Source of the DNA: JBFWQM01 sp050249455
GTDB taxonomy: Bacteria > Pseudomonadota > Alphaproteobacteria > MPNO01 > VGEU01
Direction: 5' to 3'
Length of the DNA stretch: 25,184 bases
Assembly: GCA_050249455.1 (NCBI GenBank)
Contig: JBFWQM010000058.1
Location: 1-25,184, forward strand
The position numbers were made by a program, and so were the translations under genes. The notes beneath the pieces are model-generated. The model searched no databases. It worked only from the letters and a program-made list of their open reading frames with translations, and was not told where the DNA came from. Below, one piece after another: positions 1-6,462 of this stretch; the stretch's first letter is position 1; every line of letters starts with the position of its first letter.

Positions 1-1210
1 TGGTGAGGAGGTCGTCGAGCGGCACGAAGGCGACGTCCTCCACCGTGGCGAAGCCCTCGGTGACAAGGAGATGGGCAAGCACGTCGTCGACGTCCAGTGC
101 TTCCATGAACCGCTGGGTGCGGTTGCGCATTTCTTCCTGGCGGCGCTCGGACTCCTCGTCCTCGGTCAGGATCGCGATGTCCCAGCCGGTGAGCTGCGAA
201 GCCAGCCGCACGTTCTGGCCGCGGCGGCCGATGGCCAGGCTGAGCTGGTCGTCGGGCACCACGACCTCGATCCGCCGCTGCTCCTCGTCGAGCACGACCT
301 TGGCGACCTCGGCGGGCGCCAGCGCGTTGACGATGAAGGTCGCCGGCTCCTGCGACCACGGGATGATGTCGATCTTCTCGCCCTGCAGCTCGCCGACCAC
401 CGCCTGGACGCGGCTGCCGCGCATGCCGACGCAGGCGCCGACCGGGTCGATCGAGGAATCGCGCGAGATGACGGCGATCTTGGCGCGGCTGCCGGGATCG
501 CGCGCCACCGCCCGGATCTCGATGATGCCGTCGTAGATTTCCGGCACCTCCTGGGCGAACAGCTTGGCCATGAACTGCGGATGGGTGCGCGACAGGAAGA
601 TCTGCGGGCCGCGCGGCTCCTGCCGGACGTCGAAGACGTAGGACCGCACGCGGTCGCCGGCGCGGAAGGTCTCGCGCGGGATCATCTCGTCGCGCTTCAG
701 GATCGCCTCGGCGCGGCCGAGATCGACCGTGACGTTGCCGAACTCCACCCGCTTGACGATGCCGTTGACGATCTCGCCGACGCGGTCCTTGTACTCGGTG
801 TACTGCCGGGTCCGCTCCGCCTCGCGCACCTTCTGGACGATCACCTGCTTGGCGGTCTGCGCCGCGATGCGCCCGAAATCCATCGGCGGCAGCGATTCGA
901 CGACGAAGTCGCCGGGCTTGGCGCCGGGCTTCTTGCGCTGGGCGTCGGCCACCGACATCTGGGTGAGGTCGTTCTCCACCGTCTCGACGACCTCGCGGTA
1001 ACGCGCGAGCTTGATCTCGCCCGACTTGCGGTCGATCTCCGCGCGCACGTCGTATTCATGGCCGTAGCGCGACCGCGCCGCCTTCTGGATCGCCTGCTCC
1101 ATCGCGATCAGCACCTCGTCGCGGTCGATCGACTTCTCGCGCGCGACCGTCTCGGCGACCTGCAACATCTCGATGCGATCGTAGCCGGCCGTTGTTACGG
1201 ATTCTGCCAT
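1..1210 (-). CDS. nusA: Transcription termination/antitermination factor NusA (3' end outside window)
   Basis: NusA binds RNA polymerase and nascent RNA and modulates pausing, intrinsic termination and antitermination. Reading the minus strand from ATG at 1210 gives 403 codons without a stop. They cover the N-terminal RNAP-binding domain (about residues 1-130), an S1 domain (about 135-200, VGEIVNGIVKRVEFGNVTVD) and two KH domains; the second holds the GXXG-type loop in LAIGRRGQNVRLAS. The end of the frame (LLVTEGFATVEDVA) is the start of the C-terminal helix-hairpin-helix region, so roughly the last 100 residues are missing. An AGGTGA ribosome site ends 6 nt before the ATG and contains the rimP stop codon, which implies translational coupling. 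The family and the rimP-nusA order are certain. Confidence 0.97.
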   Translation of the reverse strand, partial: MAESVTTAGYDRIEMLQVAETVAREKSIDRDEVLIAMEQAIQKAARSRYGHEYDVRAEIDRKSGEIKLARYREVVETVENDLTQMSVADAQRKKPGAKPGDFVVESLPPMDFGRIAAQTAKQVIVQKVREAERTRQYTEYKDRVGEIVNGIVKRVEFGNVTVDLGRAEAILKRDEMIPRETFRAGDRVRSYVFDVRQEPRGPQIFLSRTHPQFMAKLFAQEVPEIYDGIIEIRAVARDPGSRAKIAVISRDSSIDPVGACVGMRGSRVQAVVGELQGEKIDIIPWSQEPATFIVNALAPAEVAKVVLDEEQRRIEVVVPDDQLSLAIGRRGQNVRLASQLTGWDIAILTEDEESERRQEEMRNRTQRFMEALDVDDVLAHLLVTEGFATVEDVAFVPLDDLLT

Positions 1211-1216
1211 GGCGGA

Positions 1217-1765
1217 TCACCTGCTCTGCTTTTCGAGTTCGGCAGCCATCAGTTCGTCGGTCAGCACCAGCTTCGCCCGCACGATGGAGGCCAGCGGCAC
1301 CGCCGCCTCGCCCCAGTCGCCGGCGATCAGGACGTCGTCGCCCCGGGTGCCCCGCAGGCGCCCCTTGAAGCGCTTGCGGCCGTCGATCATCACGGTCGCC
1401 TCGATCTTGGCCTCGTGCCCGGCGAAGCGCTCGTAGTCGGCGCGGCGGACCAGCGGCCGGTCCAGCCCGGGCGAGCTGACCTCGAGGCTGTAGTTGCCGG
1501 GGATCGGGTCCTCCACGTCGAGGACCGCAGACAGCGCCCGGCTGATCTCCGCGCAGTCGTCCACCGTCATGTCGCGGCGGTCCTTGCGCTCGGCCATGAT
1601 CTGGAGGGTCAGGCCCCGCTTGCCGACGAGCATCAGGCGCACGAGGTCGTAGCCCATCGCTTCAAGCGTGGGGCTGACGAGCCGCTCGACTGCGGTGGCA
1701 TAGTCGTCCGACCGCCGGATAGCCGATCTCCGTGTAAATCCAACGACGTTCCGCAGCGGCAACAA
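1217..1765 (-). CDS. rimP: Ribosome maturation factor RimP
   Basis: RimP helps assemble the 30S subunit. The protein shows the family N-terminal block (ERLVSPTLEAMGYDLVRLML), the central NYSLEVSSPGLDRPL signature and the C-terminal Sm-like beta-barrel (RGDDVLIAGDWGEAAVPLAS). It ends in a TGA buried in the nusA ribosome site. The start is uncertain. The only usual in-frame starts ahead of the conserved domain are TTG at 1765 and 1762. Both sit in or beside the T-tract of a hairpin and have no ribosome site. The best ribosome site (GGAGA, 1731-1727) lies 6 nt before an in-frame ATC at 1720. The family call is secure; the first 15 residues may not be translated. Confidence 0.93.
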   Translation of the reverse strand: MLPLRNVVGFTRRSAIRRSDDYATAVERLVSPTLEAMGYDLVRLMLVGKRGLTLQIMAERKDRRDMTVDDCAEISRALSAVLDVEDPIPGNYSLEVSSPGLDRPLVRRADYERFAGHEAKIEATVMIDGRKRFKGRLRGTRGDDVLIAGDWGEAAVPLASIVRAKLVLTDELMAAELEKQSR

Positions 1766-1790
1766 AAAAAGTGGGCCGGCGCGCCCACTT
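1764..1790 (-). terminator. Terminator-like hairpin in the rimP-nusA leader
   Basis: On the minus strand, the 8-bp perfect stem AAGTGGGC/GCCCACTT closes a 6-nt loop and is followed at once by seven T residues, the classical shape of an intrinsic terminator. It lies between the trmB stop and the rimP coding region, and its T-tract overlaps the first possible rimP start (TTG at 1765). It could end the metK-trmB transcript. It could also attenuate rimP-nusA, if the promoter candidate at 1838-1865 upstream of it is real. Confidence 0.7.
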
Positions 1791-1837
1791 CCCGTTGAAG
1801 GCCATTTGGTTAGCCACGCCGGAACGTGATGGGGGAA

Positions 1838-1865
1838 AATATAGCGCCGCCGGATGCCCCCGCAA
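1838..1865 (-). promoter_or_regulatory. Candidate promoter for rimP-nusA
   Basis: On the minus strand, TTGCGG (1865-1860) and TATATT (1843-1838) are separated by 16 nt in the short gap after trmB. The TATATT stretch is notably AT-rich for this genome. A start near 1831 would give a leader of about 65 nt that contains the terminator-like hairpin before rimP. This comes from pattern matching only. Confidence 0.45.
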
Positions 1866-1873
1866 GCACTTTG

Positions 1874-2452
1874 TCAGGCCGCCGGGGCCTCGCGCGGGCG
1901 CCGGCGGAAGCGCAGAAAGGCGCAATTGCGGCCGGCGCGGCGCGCTTTCTCCTCGTAGCGGGTGGCCGGCCAGTCGGGCGGCCGGGCGCGCCAGTCGCCG
2001 GGCCGCCGGGCCAGCCATTCGAACCTGCCGTCGGCGCGCACGTGCTCCAGCATCCAGGCGAGGTAGCCGGCGTGGTCGGTGGCCAGCCGCAGCTCCGCCC
2101 CGTCGGCGAGGACGCGGGCGAAGTCAGGCAGGGTCGCCGGCCCGACGATGCGCCGCTTGTGGTGGCGCGTCTTGCGCCACGGGTCGGGGAACAGGACGAA
2201 CAGCCGACCGACCGAGGCGTCCGGCAGCCGGCGCAGCAGGAGCCGCGCGTCGTCGGTCACCACGCGGACATTGTCGAGCCCCGCCGCGTCCACGTCGGCC
2301 AGCAGCCGCGCGACGCCGTTGACGAACGGCTCCGCCCCGATGAAGCCGACGTCGCTGTGCGCCGCCGCCTGGGCCGCCAGATGCTCACCCGCGCCGAACC
2401 CGACCTCGACCCACAAATCCTTGACGGGGTGCGGGAAAAGCGCGTCGGGCAC
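1874..2452 (-). CDS. trmB: tRNA (guanine-N7)-methyltransferase TrmB; true start unclear
   Basis: TrmB uses SAM to methylate G46 of tRNA. The class I methyltransferase motif (WVEVGFGAGEHLA), the family block LFVLFPDPWRKTRHHKRR and the C-terminal TDHAGYLAWML stretch are all present. The first usual start in frame is GTG at 2452, giving 192 aa, shorter than the roughly 220-240 aa usual for the family. The frame stays open upstream and encodes further family-typical sequence (LYGRRKGRRLRAGRQGLVDA, about 2560-2500) reaching the metK stop codon, with no ATG, GTG or TTG. Translation may start at a non-standard codon, come from a +1 shift out of metK, or the DNA may carry an indel. Function is secure; the N-terminus is not. 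Confidence 0.88.
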   Translation of the reverse strand: MPDALFPHPVKDLWVEVGFGAGEHLAAQAAAHSDVGFIGAEPFVNGVARLLADVDAAGLDNVRVVTDDARLLLRRLPDASVGRLFVLFPDPWRKTRHHKRRIVGPATLPDFARVLADGAELRLATDHAGYLAWMLEHVRADGRFEWLARRPGDWRARPPDWPATRYEEKARRAGRNCAFLRFRRRPREAPAA

Positions 2453-2570
2453 AATTGCCGCGGCGGCGGGCTCCAGCTCGAGCGCGAGCCGCGGCAGCAG
2501 CGCGTCGACCAGCCCCTGTCGCCCGGCGCGAAGCCGCCGGCCCTTGCGCCGCCCGTAGAGGGTCGGCCGC

Positions 2571-3737
2571 TCAGAAGGCGGCGCGCAGCTTGTCGGCGAG
2601 ATCGGTCTTTTCCCAGGAGAAGCCGCCGTCGGGCTCCGGCGCGCGGCCGAAATGGCCGTAGGCCGCCGTGCGGGCGTAGATCGGACGGTTGAGCTGCAGG
2701 TGCTCGCGGATGCCGCGCGGCGACAGGTCCATCACCTGCTGCAGCACGGCCGACAGCTTGTCCTCGTCCACCTTGCCGGTGCCGTGGGTGTCGATGTAGA
2801 TCGACAGCGGCTTGGCGACGCCGATGGCGTAGGAGAGCTGGATCACGCAGTTCTCGGCGAGGCCGGCCGCGACGACGTTCTTGGCAAGGTAGCGGGCCGC
2901 GTAGGCGGCCGAGCGGTCGACCTTCGACGGGTCCTTGCCGGAGAACGCGCCGCCGCCGTGCGGGGCCGCGCCGCCGTAGGTGTCGACGATGATCTTGCGA
3001 CCGGTCAGGCCGCAATCGCCGTCGGGGCCACCGATCACGAAGCGGCCGGTCGGGTTGACGTAGAAGTCCTTCTCGTCGCACATCCAGCCCTTCGGCAGGA
3101 CGTTCAGCACGTGCGGGCGCACGATCTCGCGCACCTGCTCCTGGTCGACGTCGGCGGTGTGCTGGGTTGACACCACGACGGAGGTGGCGCGCACCGGCTT
3201 GCCGTTCTCGTACTGCAGGGTCACCTGGCTCTTGGAATCCGGGCCGAGCTTCGGCTCGGCGCCCGAATGGCGCGCCTCCGCCAGCGAGCGCAGGATCGAG
3301 TGCGCGAAATGGATCGGCGCCGGCATCAGCGCGTCGGTCTCGCGGCAGGCGTAGCCGAACATGATGCCCTGGTCGCCGGCGCCCTCGTCCTTGTTGCCGG
3401 CGGCATCGACGCCCTGCGCGATGTCGGCCGACTGGCTGTGCAGCAGGATGTCGACCTTCGCCTTCTGCCAGTGGAAGCCGTCCTGCTCGTAGCCGATCTC
3501 CTTGACGCAGTGCCGCGCGACCTCCTCGAGGGCGGCGGGCGTGATCGACGCCGGCCCGCGGGTTTCGCCGGCGATGACGATGCGGTTGGTGGTGACCAGC
3601 GTCTCGCACGCGACGCGCGAATTCGGGTCGGCGGTGAGGAACGTGTCGAGCACCGCGTCGGAGATGCGGTCGCACAGCTTGTCGGGATGCCCCTCGGAGA
3701 CGGACTCGCTGGTGAACAGGTAGCTGCCTTTTGGCAC
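2571..3737 (-). CDS. metK: S-adenosylmethionine synthetase MetK
   Basis: MetK makes SAM from methionine and ATP in the cytoplasm. The 388-residue protein has the usual length. It carries the N-terminal TSESVSEGHPDKLCDRISDA block, signature 1 (GAGDQGIMFGYA) and signature 2 (GGGAFSGKDPSKVDRSA). The start is GTG at 3737, 7 nt after AGGAGA (3750-3745), and gives the typical N-terminus MPKGSYLFTSES; a longer frame reaching 3845 has no support. The gene lies between the XRE regulator and trmB, whose methyltransferase consumes SAM. Its stop region overlaps the apparent 5' extension of trmB in the +1 frame. Confidence 0.97.
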   Translation of the reverse strand: MPKGSYLFTSESVSEGHPDKLCDRISDAVLDTFLTADPNSRVACETLVTTNRIVIAGETRGPASITPAALEEVARHCVKEIGYEQDGFHWQKAKVDILLHSQSADIAQGVDAAGNKDEGAGDQGIMFGYACRETDALMPAPIHFAHSILRSLAEARHSGAEPKLGPDSKSQVTLQYENGKPVRATSVVVSTQHTADVDQEQVREIVRPHVLNVLPKGWMCDEKDFYVNPTGRFVIGGPDGDCGLTGRKIIVDTYGGAAPHGGGAFSGKDPSKVDRSAAYAARYLAKNVVAAGLAENCVIQLSYAIGVAKPLSIYIDTHGTGKVDEDKLSAVLQQVMDLSPRGIREHLQLNRPIYARTAAYGHFGRAPEPDGGFSWEKTDLADKLRAAF

Positions 3738-3816
3738 GATCGCGTCTCCTGTCGATGCTGTGGATGCAAATGGCCCGGCGCGCGCAAACCCGCGCCTTTT
3801 TTCGCGGCGTGGCGCT

Positions 3817-3845
3817 CTTGTGACAAGCTTTGCCGGAACCGTCAA
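3817..3845 (-). promoter_or_regulatory. Candidate metK promoter with palindrome
   Basis: On the minus strand, TTGACG (3845-3840) resembles a -35 box. The expected -10 region 17 nt downstream is poor (CACAAG) but falls inside the perfect 11-nt palindrome CTTGTGACAAG (3817-3827). A palindrome at that position is typical of a repressor or activator site. The remaining leader (about 80 nt) holds competing GC helices, such as CCGCG/CGCGG around AAAAAAGG near 3790-3806. I recognise no known SAM riboswitch in it. Confidence 0.35.
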
Positions 3846-3900
3846 GGCGGTGCGCCCCGGGCCCGCAGTGCTGGCCCACGAGCGAGTTGGGACTGTGCCC

Positions 3901-4377
3901 TCAGTCTTCTTCTGGGCTGTTCGCGAGCGATTTCGTCAGCTCGAACACGCGCCGGCGCACTTTCGGATCGGTGATCCGGTAATAGGCGCGCACCAGTTCG
4001 AGCGTCTCGCGCTTGGCCAGCGGATCCTGCTCGAAGCCGGCCTGCGACTCGGCGAGCCCGGCCGCGGGCGGCGCGGCGCTCTCGCCGGCCAGCGCCGCCA
4101 CCTCCTGCGACATCTCCTCGAAGAAAAACGTCACCGGGACGTCGAGGATGCGGCTGATCTGATGCAGGCGGCTCGCGCCGATGCGGTTTGCGCCGCGCTC
4201 GTATTTCTGCACCTGCTGGAAGGTGAGGCCCAGCGCCTCGCCCAGCTTCTCCTGGCTGAGGCCGAGCAGCGTGCGCCGCATCCGGACCCGGCTGCCGACA
4301 TGGACGTCGACCGGATCGGCCCGTCCCCGGGTTCGGCGCGGTTTGCGCACCTCTTCGCCACGCGGCATCAACGACAT
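3901..4377 (-). CDS. XRE-family helix-turn-helix regulator (PhrR/PraR-like)
   Basis: This is a small DNA-binding regulator. From ATG at 4377 it has 158 residues: a basic N-terminus (RKPRRTRGRADPVD), a Cro/C1-type HTH domain (VRMRRTLLGLSQEKLGEALG, then TFQQVQKYERGANRIGASRL) and a charged C-terminal helical part that may dimerise. It resembles the conserved alphaproteobacterial regulators PhrR/PraR, which in rhizobia also lie next to metK and affect acid response and attachment; that link is from memory. A second ATG at 4368 is possible. An in-frame TTG at 4461 coincides with a -35 box and is unlikely. A 12-bp palindrome in its promoter suggests autoregulation. Confidence 0.9.
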   Translation of the reverse strand: MSLMPRGEEVRKPRRTRGRADPVDVHVGSRVRMRRTLLGLSQEKLGEALGLTFQQVQKYERGANRIGASRLHQISRILDVPVTFFFEEMSQEVAALAGESAAPPAAGLAESQAGFEQDPLAKRETLELVRAYYRITDPKVRRRVFELTKSLANSPEED

Positions 4378-4432
4378 AACAACCCAATCCGCGGTTGATG
4401 ATGACTCTCGGTGAACGGCCAGACCGGCGTGC

Positions 4433-4461
4433 GAGTAACAAATACGATCGTATGCGGTCAA
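4433..4461 (-). promoter_or_regulatory. Candidate promoter and operator of the XRE regulator
   Basis: On the minus strand, TTGACC (4461-4456) is a good -35 box; the -10 hexamer 17 nt on (TTACTC, 4438-4433) is weak. The spacer contains the perfect 12-bp palindrome ATACGATCGTAT (4442-4453). A symmetric site between -35 and -10 is the classical place for a repressor. The downstream gene encodes a Cro/C1-type protein, so autorepression is the simplest reading. Confidence 0.5.
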
Positions 4462-4604
4462 GGCGCGCGCACCCTGTCATTCATTTGTCGCAAGGTCCAG
4501 ACTCTTTGCACGCTGTAATCGTGCGCAAAAGTTCCATGCCGCGCTGACAACGCGAGCATTCCGTCGCAGCGGTTGTAATGTAAAAAGTTCTGCTACCCAC
4601 TACT

Positions 4605-4621
4605 CATGCGCAAAGCGCATG
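4605..4621. repeat. Inverted repeat after lnt
   Basis: CATGCGC-AAA-GCGCATG is a perfect 7-bp inverted repeat 7 nt downstream of the lnt stop. On the minus strand it could fold into a hairpin, but the loop is only 3 nt and no T-tract follows directly, so it is a weak terminator candidate. The half-site TGCGCAAA recurs at 4532-4539 in the same gap, which may mean protein binding instead. Apart from the XRE promoter, the rest of the 4378-4628 gap shows only scattered AT-rich stretches. Confidence 0.4.
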
Positions 4622-4628
4622 GGACGCG

Positions 4629-6230
4629 TCAGAGTGGGACGCGCACGCGACGTCGTGACAACAGGGCAGCGGTGAGCGCGCAGAGCACGGCGAGCGCGCC
4701 GGGGATCGCGTCGCCGAACCGCGCGTAGGGGGTGGGCGCGTTCAGGGCGACGGGCAGGCGCGCGTCGACCGCGCCTTCGCGGGCGAGGCCGATGCGGGCA
4801 GTGACGCGGCCGTGCGCATCGATGACGCCGGAGATGCCGTTGTTCGCCACGCGCACCACCGGCAGTCCTTCCTCCACCGCGCGCAGCCGCGCGGTCGCGA
4901 AATGCTGGTACGGCCCGGAGGTGCGGCCGTACCAGGCGTCGTTGGTGACGTTGAGCAGCCATTGCGGCCGCTGCGCCGGGTCGGTGACCGCGGCGGGGAA
5001 GATCACCTCGTAGCAGATCAGCGGCCCGACCGGCGGCAGGCGCGGCAGGTCGAGCGTGCGCGGCCCCGGCCCGGGCGAGAAATCGAGCGCGCCCGGCGTG
5101 ATCTTGTCGAGCGGCAGCACCGACCGCCACGGCACGTACTCACCGAACGGCACCAGGTGGAACTTGTCGTAGGTCGCCGCGACGTGGCCCGCGTCGTCGA
5201 CGGCGACGAGGCTGTTCCACACCTGCGGCGGGTCGGTCCGTTCGGGCGTGGCGCGGATCGAGCCCGACAGCACCATGCCGCCGGGCGGCACGACGGCGGC
5301 GACCGCGGCGCGGTGCAGCGGATCGTTGGCGAGGAAGTAGGGCGTCGCCGTCTCCGGCCACAGGACGTGGGTCGCCCGGGTCTCGCCCGGCCGGCCGGAC
5401 AGCCGCAGCAGCTTGGCGAAGTTCGCCTCCGCCACATCGGCGCGCCACTTGAGCGCCTGCGGGATGTTGGGCTGCACCAGGCGCAGCACGACGCCGGGCG
5501 CGGTGGCGCCGTCGGCGCCGGTCAGCCGCGCCGTGCCGCCGGCCCACAGCATCGCGAGCCCGACCGCGGCGGTCGCCACCCACCGCCCGGTGGCGCGGCC
5601 GGGGGATGCCGCGGGGCTCGCCGCCGCGAGCACGGTCAGCAGGCTGAGGCCGTAGGTGCCCACCGCCGCGGCCGGCTGCAGCATGGCGTCCGACACCGTC
5701 CAGGCGCTGCCGATCAGGTTCCACGGGAAGCCGGTCAGCACCACGCCGCGCAGCCACTCGGCGACGGTCCATGCGGCCGCCAGCGCCAGCACGCGCGCCG
5801 CGCCCGACGGCGCGATCAGGCGCATCCCCAGGGTCGCGAGGCCGCAGAAGATCGCGAGGTAGGCCGACAGGCCGACCACGGCGAACGGGATCATCCAGCC
5901 GAACCGGGCGACGTCGACCAGGAACGCGATGCCGATCCAGTATAGGCCGGCGACGAAGAAGCCGAGGCCGAACCACCAGCCGGCCCAGAACGCCGCACGC
6001 CGCCGCCGCGTGCCGTCGCACAGCCAGACCAGGCCGGTGAAGCTCACCGCCAGCAGCGGCACCAGCCCGACCGGCGGCAGCGCCAGCGCCGCCAGGCCGC
6101 CGAGCACCACCGCGAGCCCCGCCCGCCGCCAGCCGGTCAGCGCGCCCACCGCATGCGCCAGCCGCAGCCACCGCCCGCCGGACGCGCCGGCCACCGACCG
6201 GTCGATCCGTGCCACGCCGGTGCGGGTCAT
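4629..6230 (-). CDS. lnt: Apolipoprotein N-acyltransferase Lnt
   Basis: Lnt is an inner-membrane enzyme that adds the third acyl chain to the N-terminal cysteine of lipoproteins. From ATG at 6230 it has 533 residues, a normal length. The N-terminal half holds several membrane segments (for example FWAGWWFGLGFFVAGLYWIG), followed by a periplasmic nitrilase domain. The catalytic triad is visible: Glu in WPETA (about residue 291), Lys in YDKFHLVPFGEYVP (about 354) and Cys in ICYEVIFP (about 406). A last hydrophobic helix precedes the basic C-terminus. The ATG has no clear ribosome site, whereas AAGGAG (6271-6266) stands 5 nt before an in-frame ATC at 6260. The gene follows corC, as in many proteobacteria. 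Confidence 0.95.
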   Translation of the reverse strand: MTRTGVARIDRSVAGASGGRWLRLAHAVGALTGWRRAGLAVVLGGLAALALPPVGLVPLLAVSFTGLVWLCDGTRRRRAAFWAGWWFGLGFFVAGLYWIGIAFLVDVARFGWMIPFAVVGLSAYLAIFCGLATLGMRLIAPSGAARVLALAAAWTVAEWLRGVVLTGFPWNLIGSAWTVSDAMLQPAAAVGTYGLSLLTVLAAASPAASPGRATGRWVATAAVGLAMLWAGGTARLTGADGATAPGVVLRLVQPNIPQALKWRADVAEANFAKLLRLSGRPGETRATHVLWPETATPYFLANDPLHRAAVAAVVPPGGMVLSGSIRATPERTDPPQVWNSLVAVDDAGHVAATYDKFHLVPFGEYVPWRSVLPLDKITPGALDFSPGPGPRTLDLPRLPPVGPLICYEVIFPAAVTDPAQRPQWLLNVTNDAWYGRTSGPYQHFATARLRAVEEGLPVVRVANNGISGVIDAHGRVTARIGLAREGAVDARLPVALNAPTPYARFGDAIPGALAVLCALTAALLSRRRVRVPL

Positions 6231-6281
6231 GCGGGACGGACCCGCCGGGGACCGGCCGATTGCGGCTCCTTCTTCTCTGAT

Positions 6282-6306
6282 CGTCCTCCGATCGAGCCGG
6301 AGGACG
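6282..6306. repeat. Perfect 9-bp hairpin in the lnt leader
   Basis: CGTCCTCCG and CGGAGGACG are exact reverse complements separated by 7 nt. No T-tract follows on either strand. The hairpin lies between corC and lnt, about 50-75 nt before the lnt ATG and just upstream of the AAGGAG site. It could stabilise the lnt mRNA end or affect its translation. Confidence 0.5.
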
Positions 6307-6315
6307 GGAAACAGG

Positions 6316-6347
6316 AAAAAACGTGGAAGGCCGGGGCAGACCCGGCC
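6316..6347 (-). terminator. REP-like palindrome, possible terminator after corC
   Basis: The stem GGCCGGG/CCCGGCC (6329-6335 and 6341-6347) closes a 5-nt loop inside a CCGTCATGGCCGGG-type context. That context resembles palindromic repeats I know from alphaproteobacterial intergenic regions. On the minus strand the stem is followed, 7 nt on, by six T residues (6321-6316), so it may terminate corC transcripts imperfectly. The rest of the 6231-6462 gap (to the corC stop) shows nothing else that I recognise. Confidence 0.45.
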
Positions 6348-6462
6348 ATGACGGGATCGGAATTCAGAGGGTGCGTCAGCGGGTTGTGCGCATCGAGCAG
6401 CCACGACGGGCGGGGGCAGGGGGAGAGGGCGCGCGCGACAACGCGCAAGACGGCATCCGCGG

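Noticed and set aside
71..1798. 575-codon plus-strand open frame opposite nusA and rimP
   Set aside because: It is His/Asp/Arg/Ala-rich with no domain and lies antisense to two certain genes; GC-rich DNA commonly leaves such frames open.
2257..3879. 540-codon minus-strand frame across metK and trmB
   Set aside because: It is an arginine-rich out-of-frame reading of both genes; the true metK and trmB frames carry all motifs.
3738..3900. SAM riboswitch upstream of metK
   Set aside because: I could not match the conserved cores of SAM-I, SAM-II or SAM/SAH elements, so it is left as an unassigned leader.
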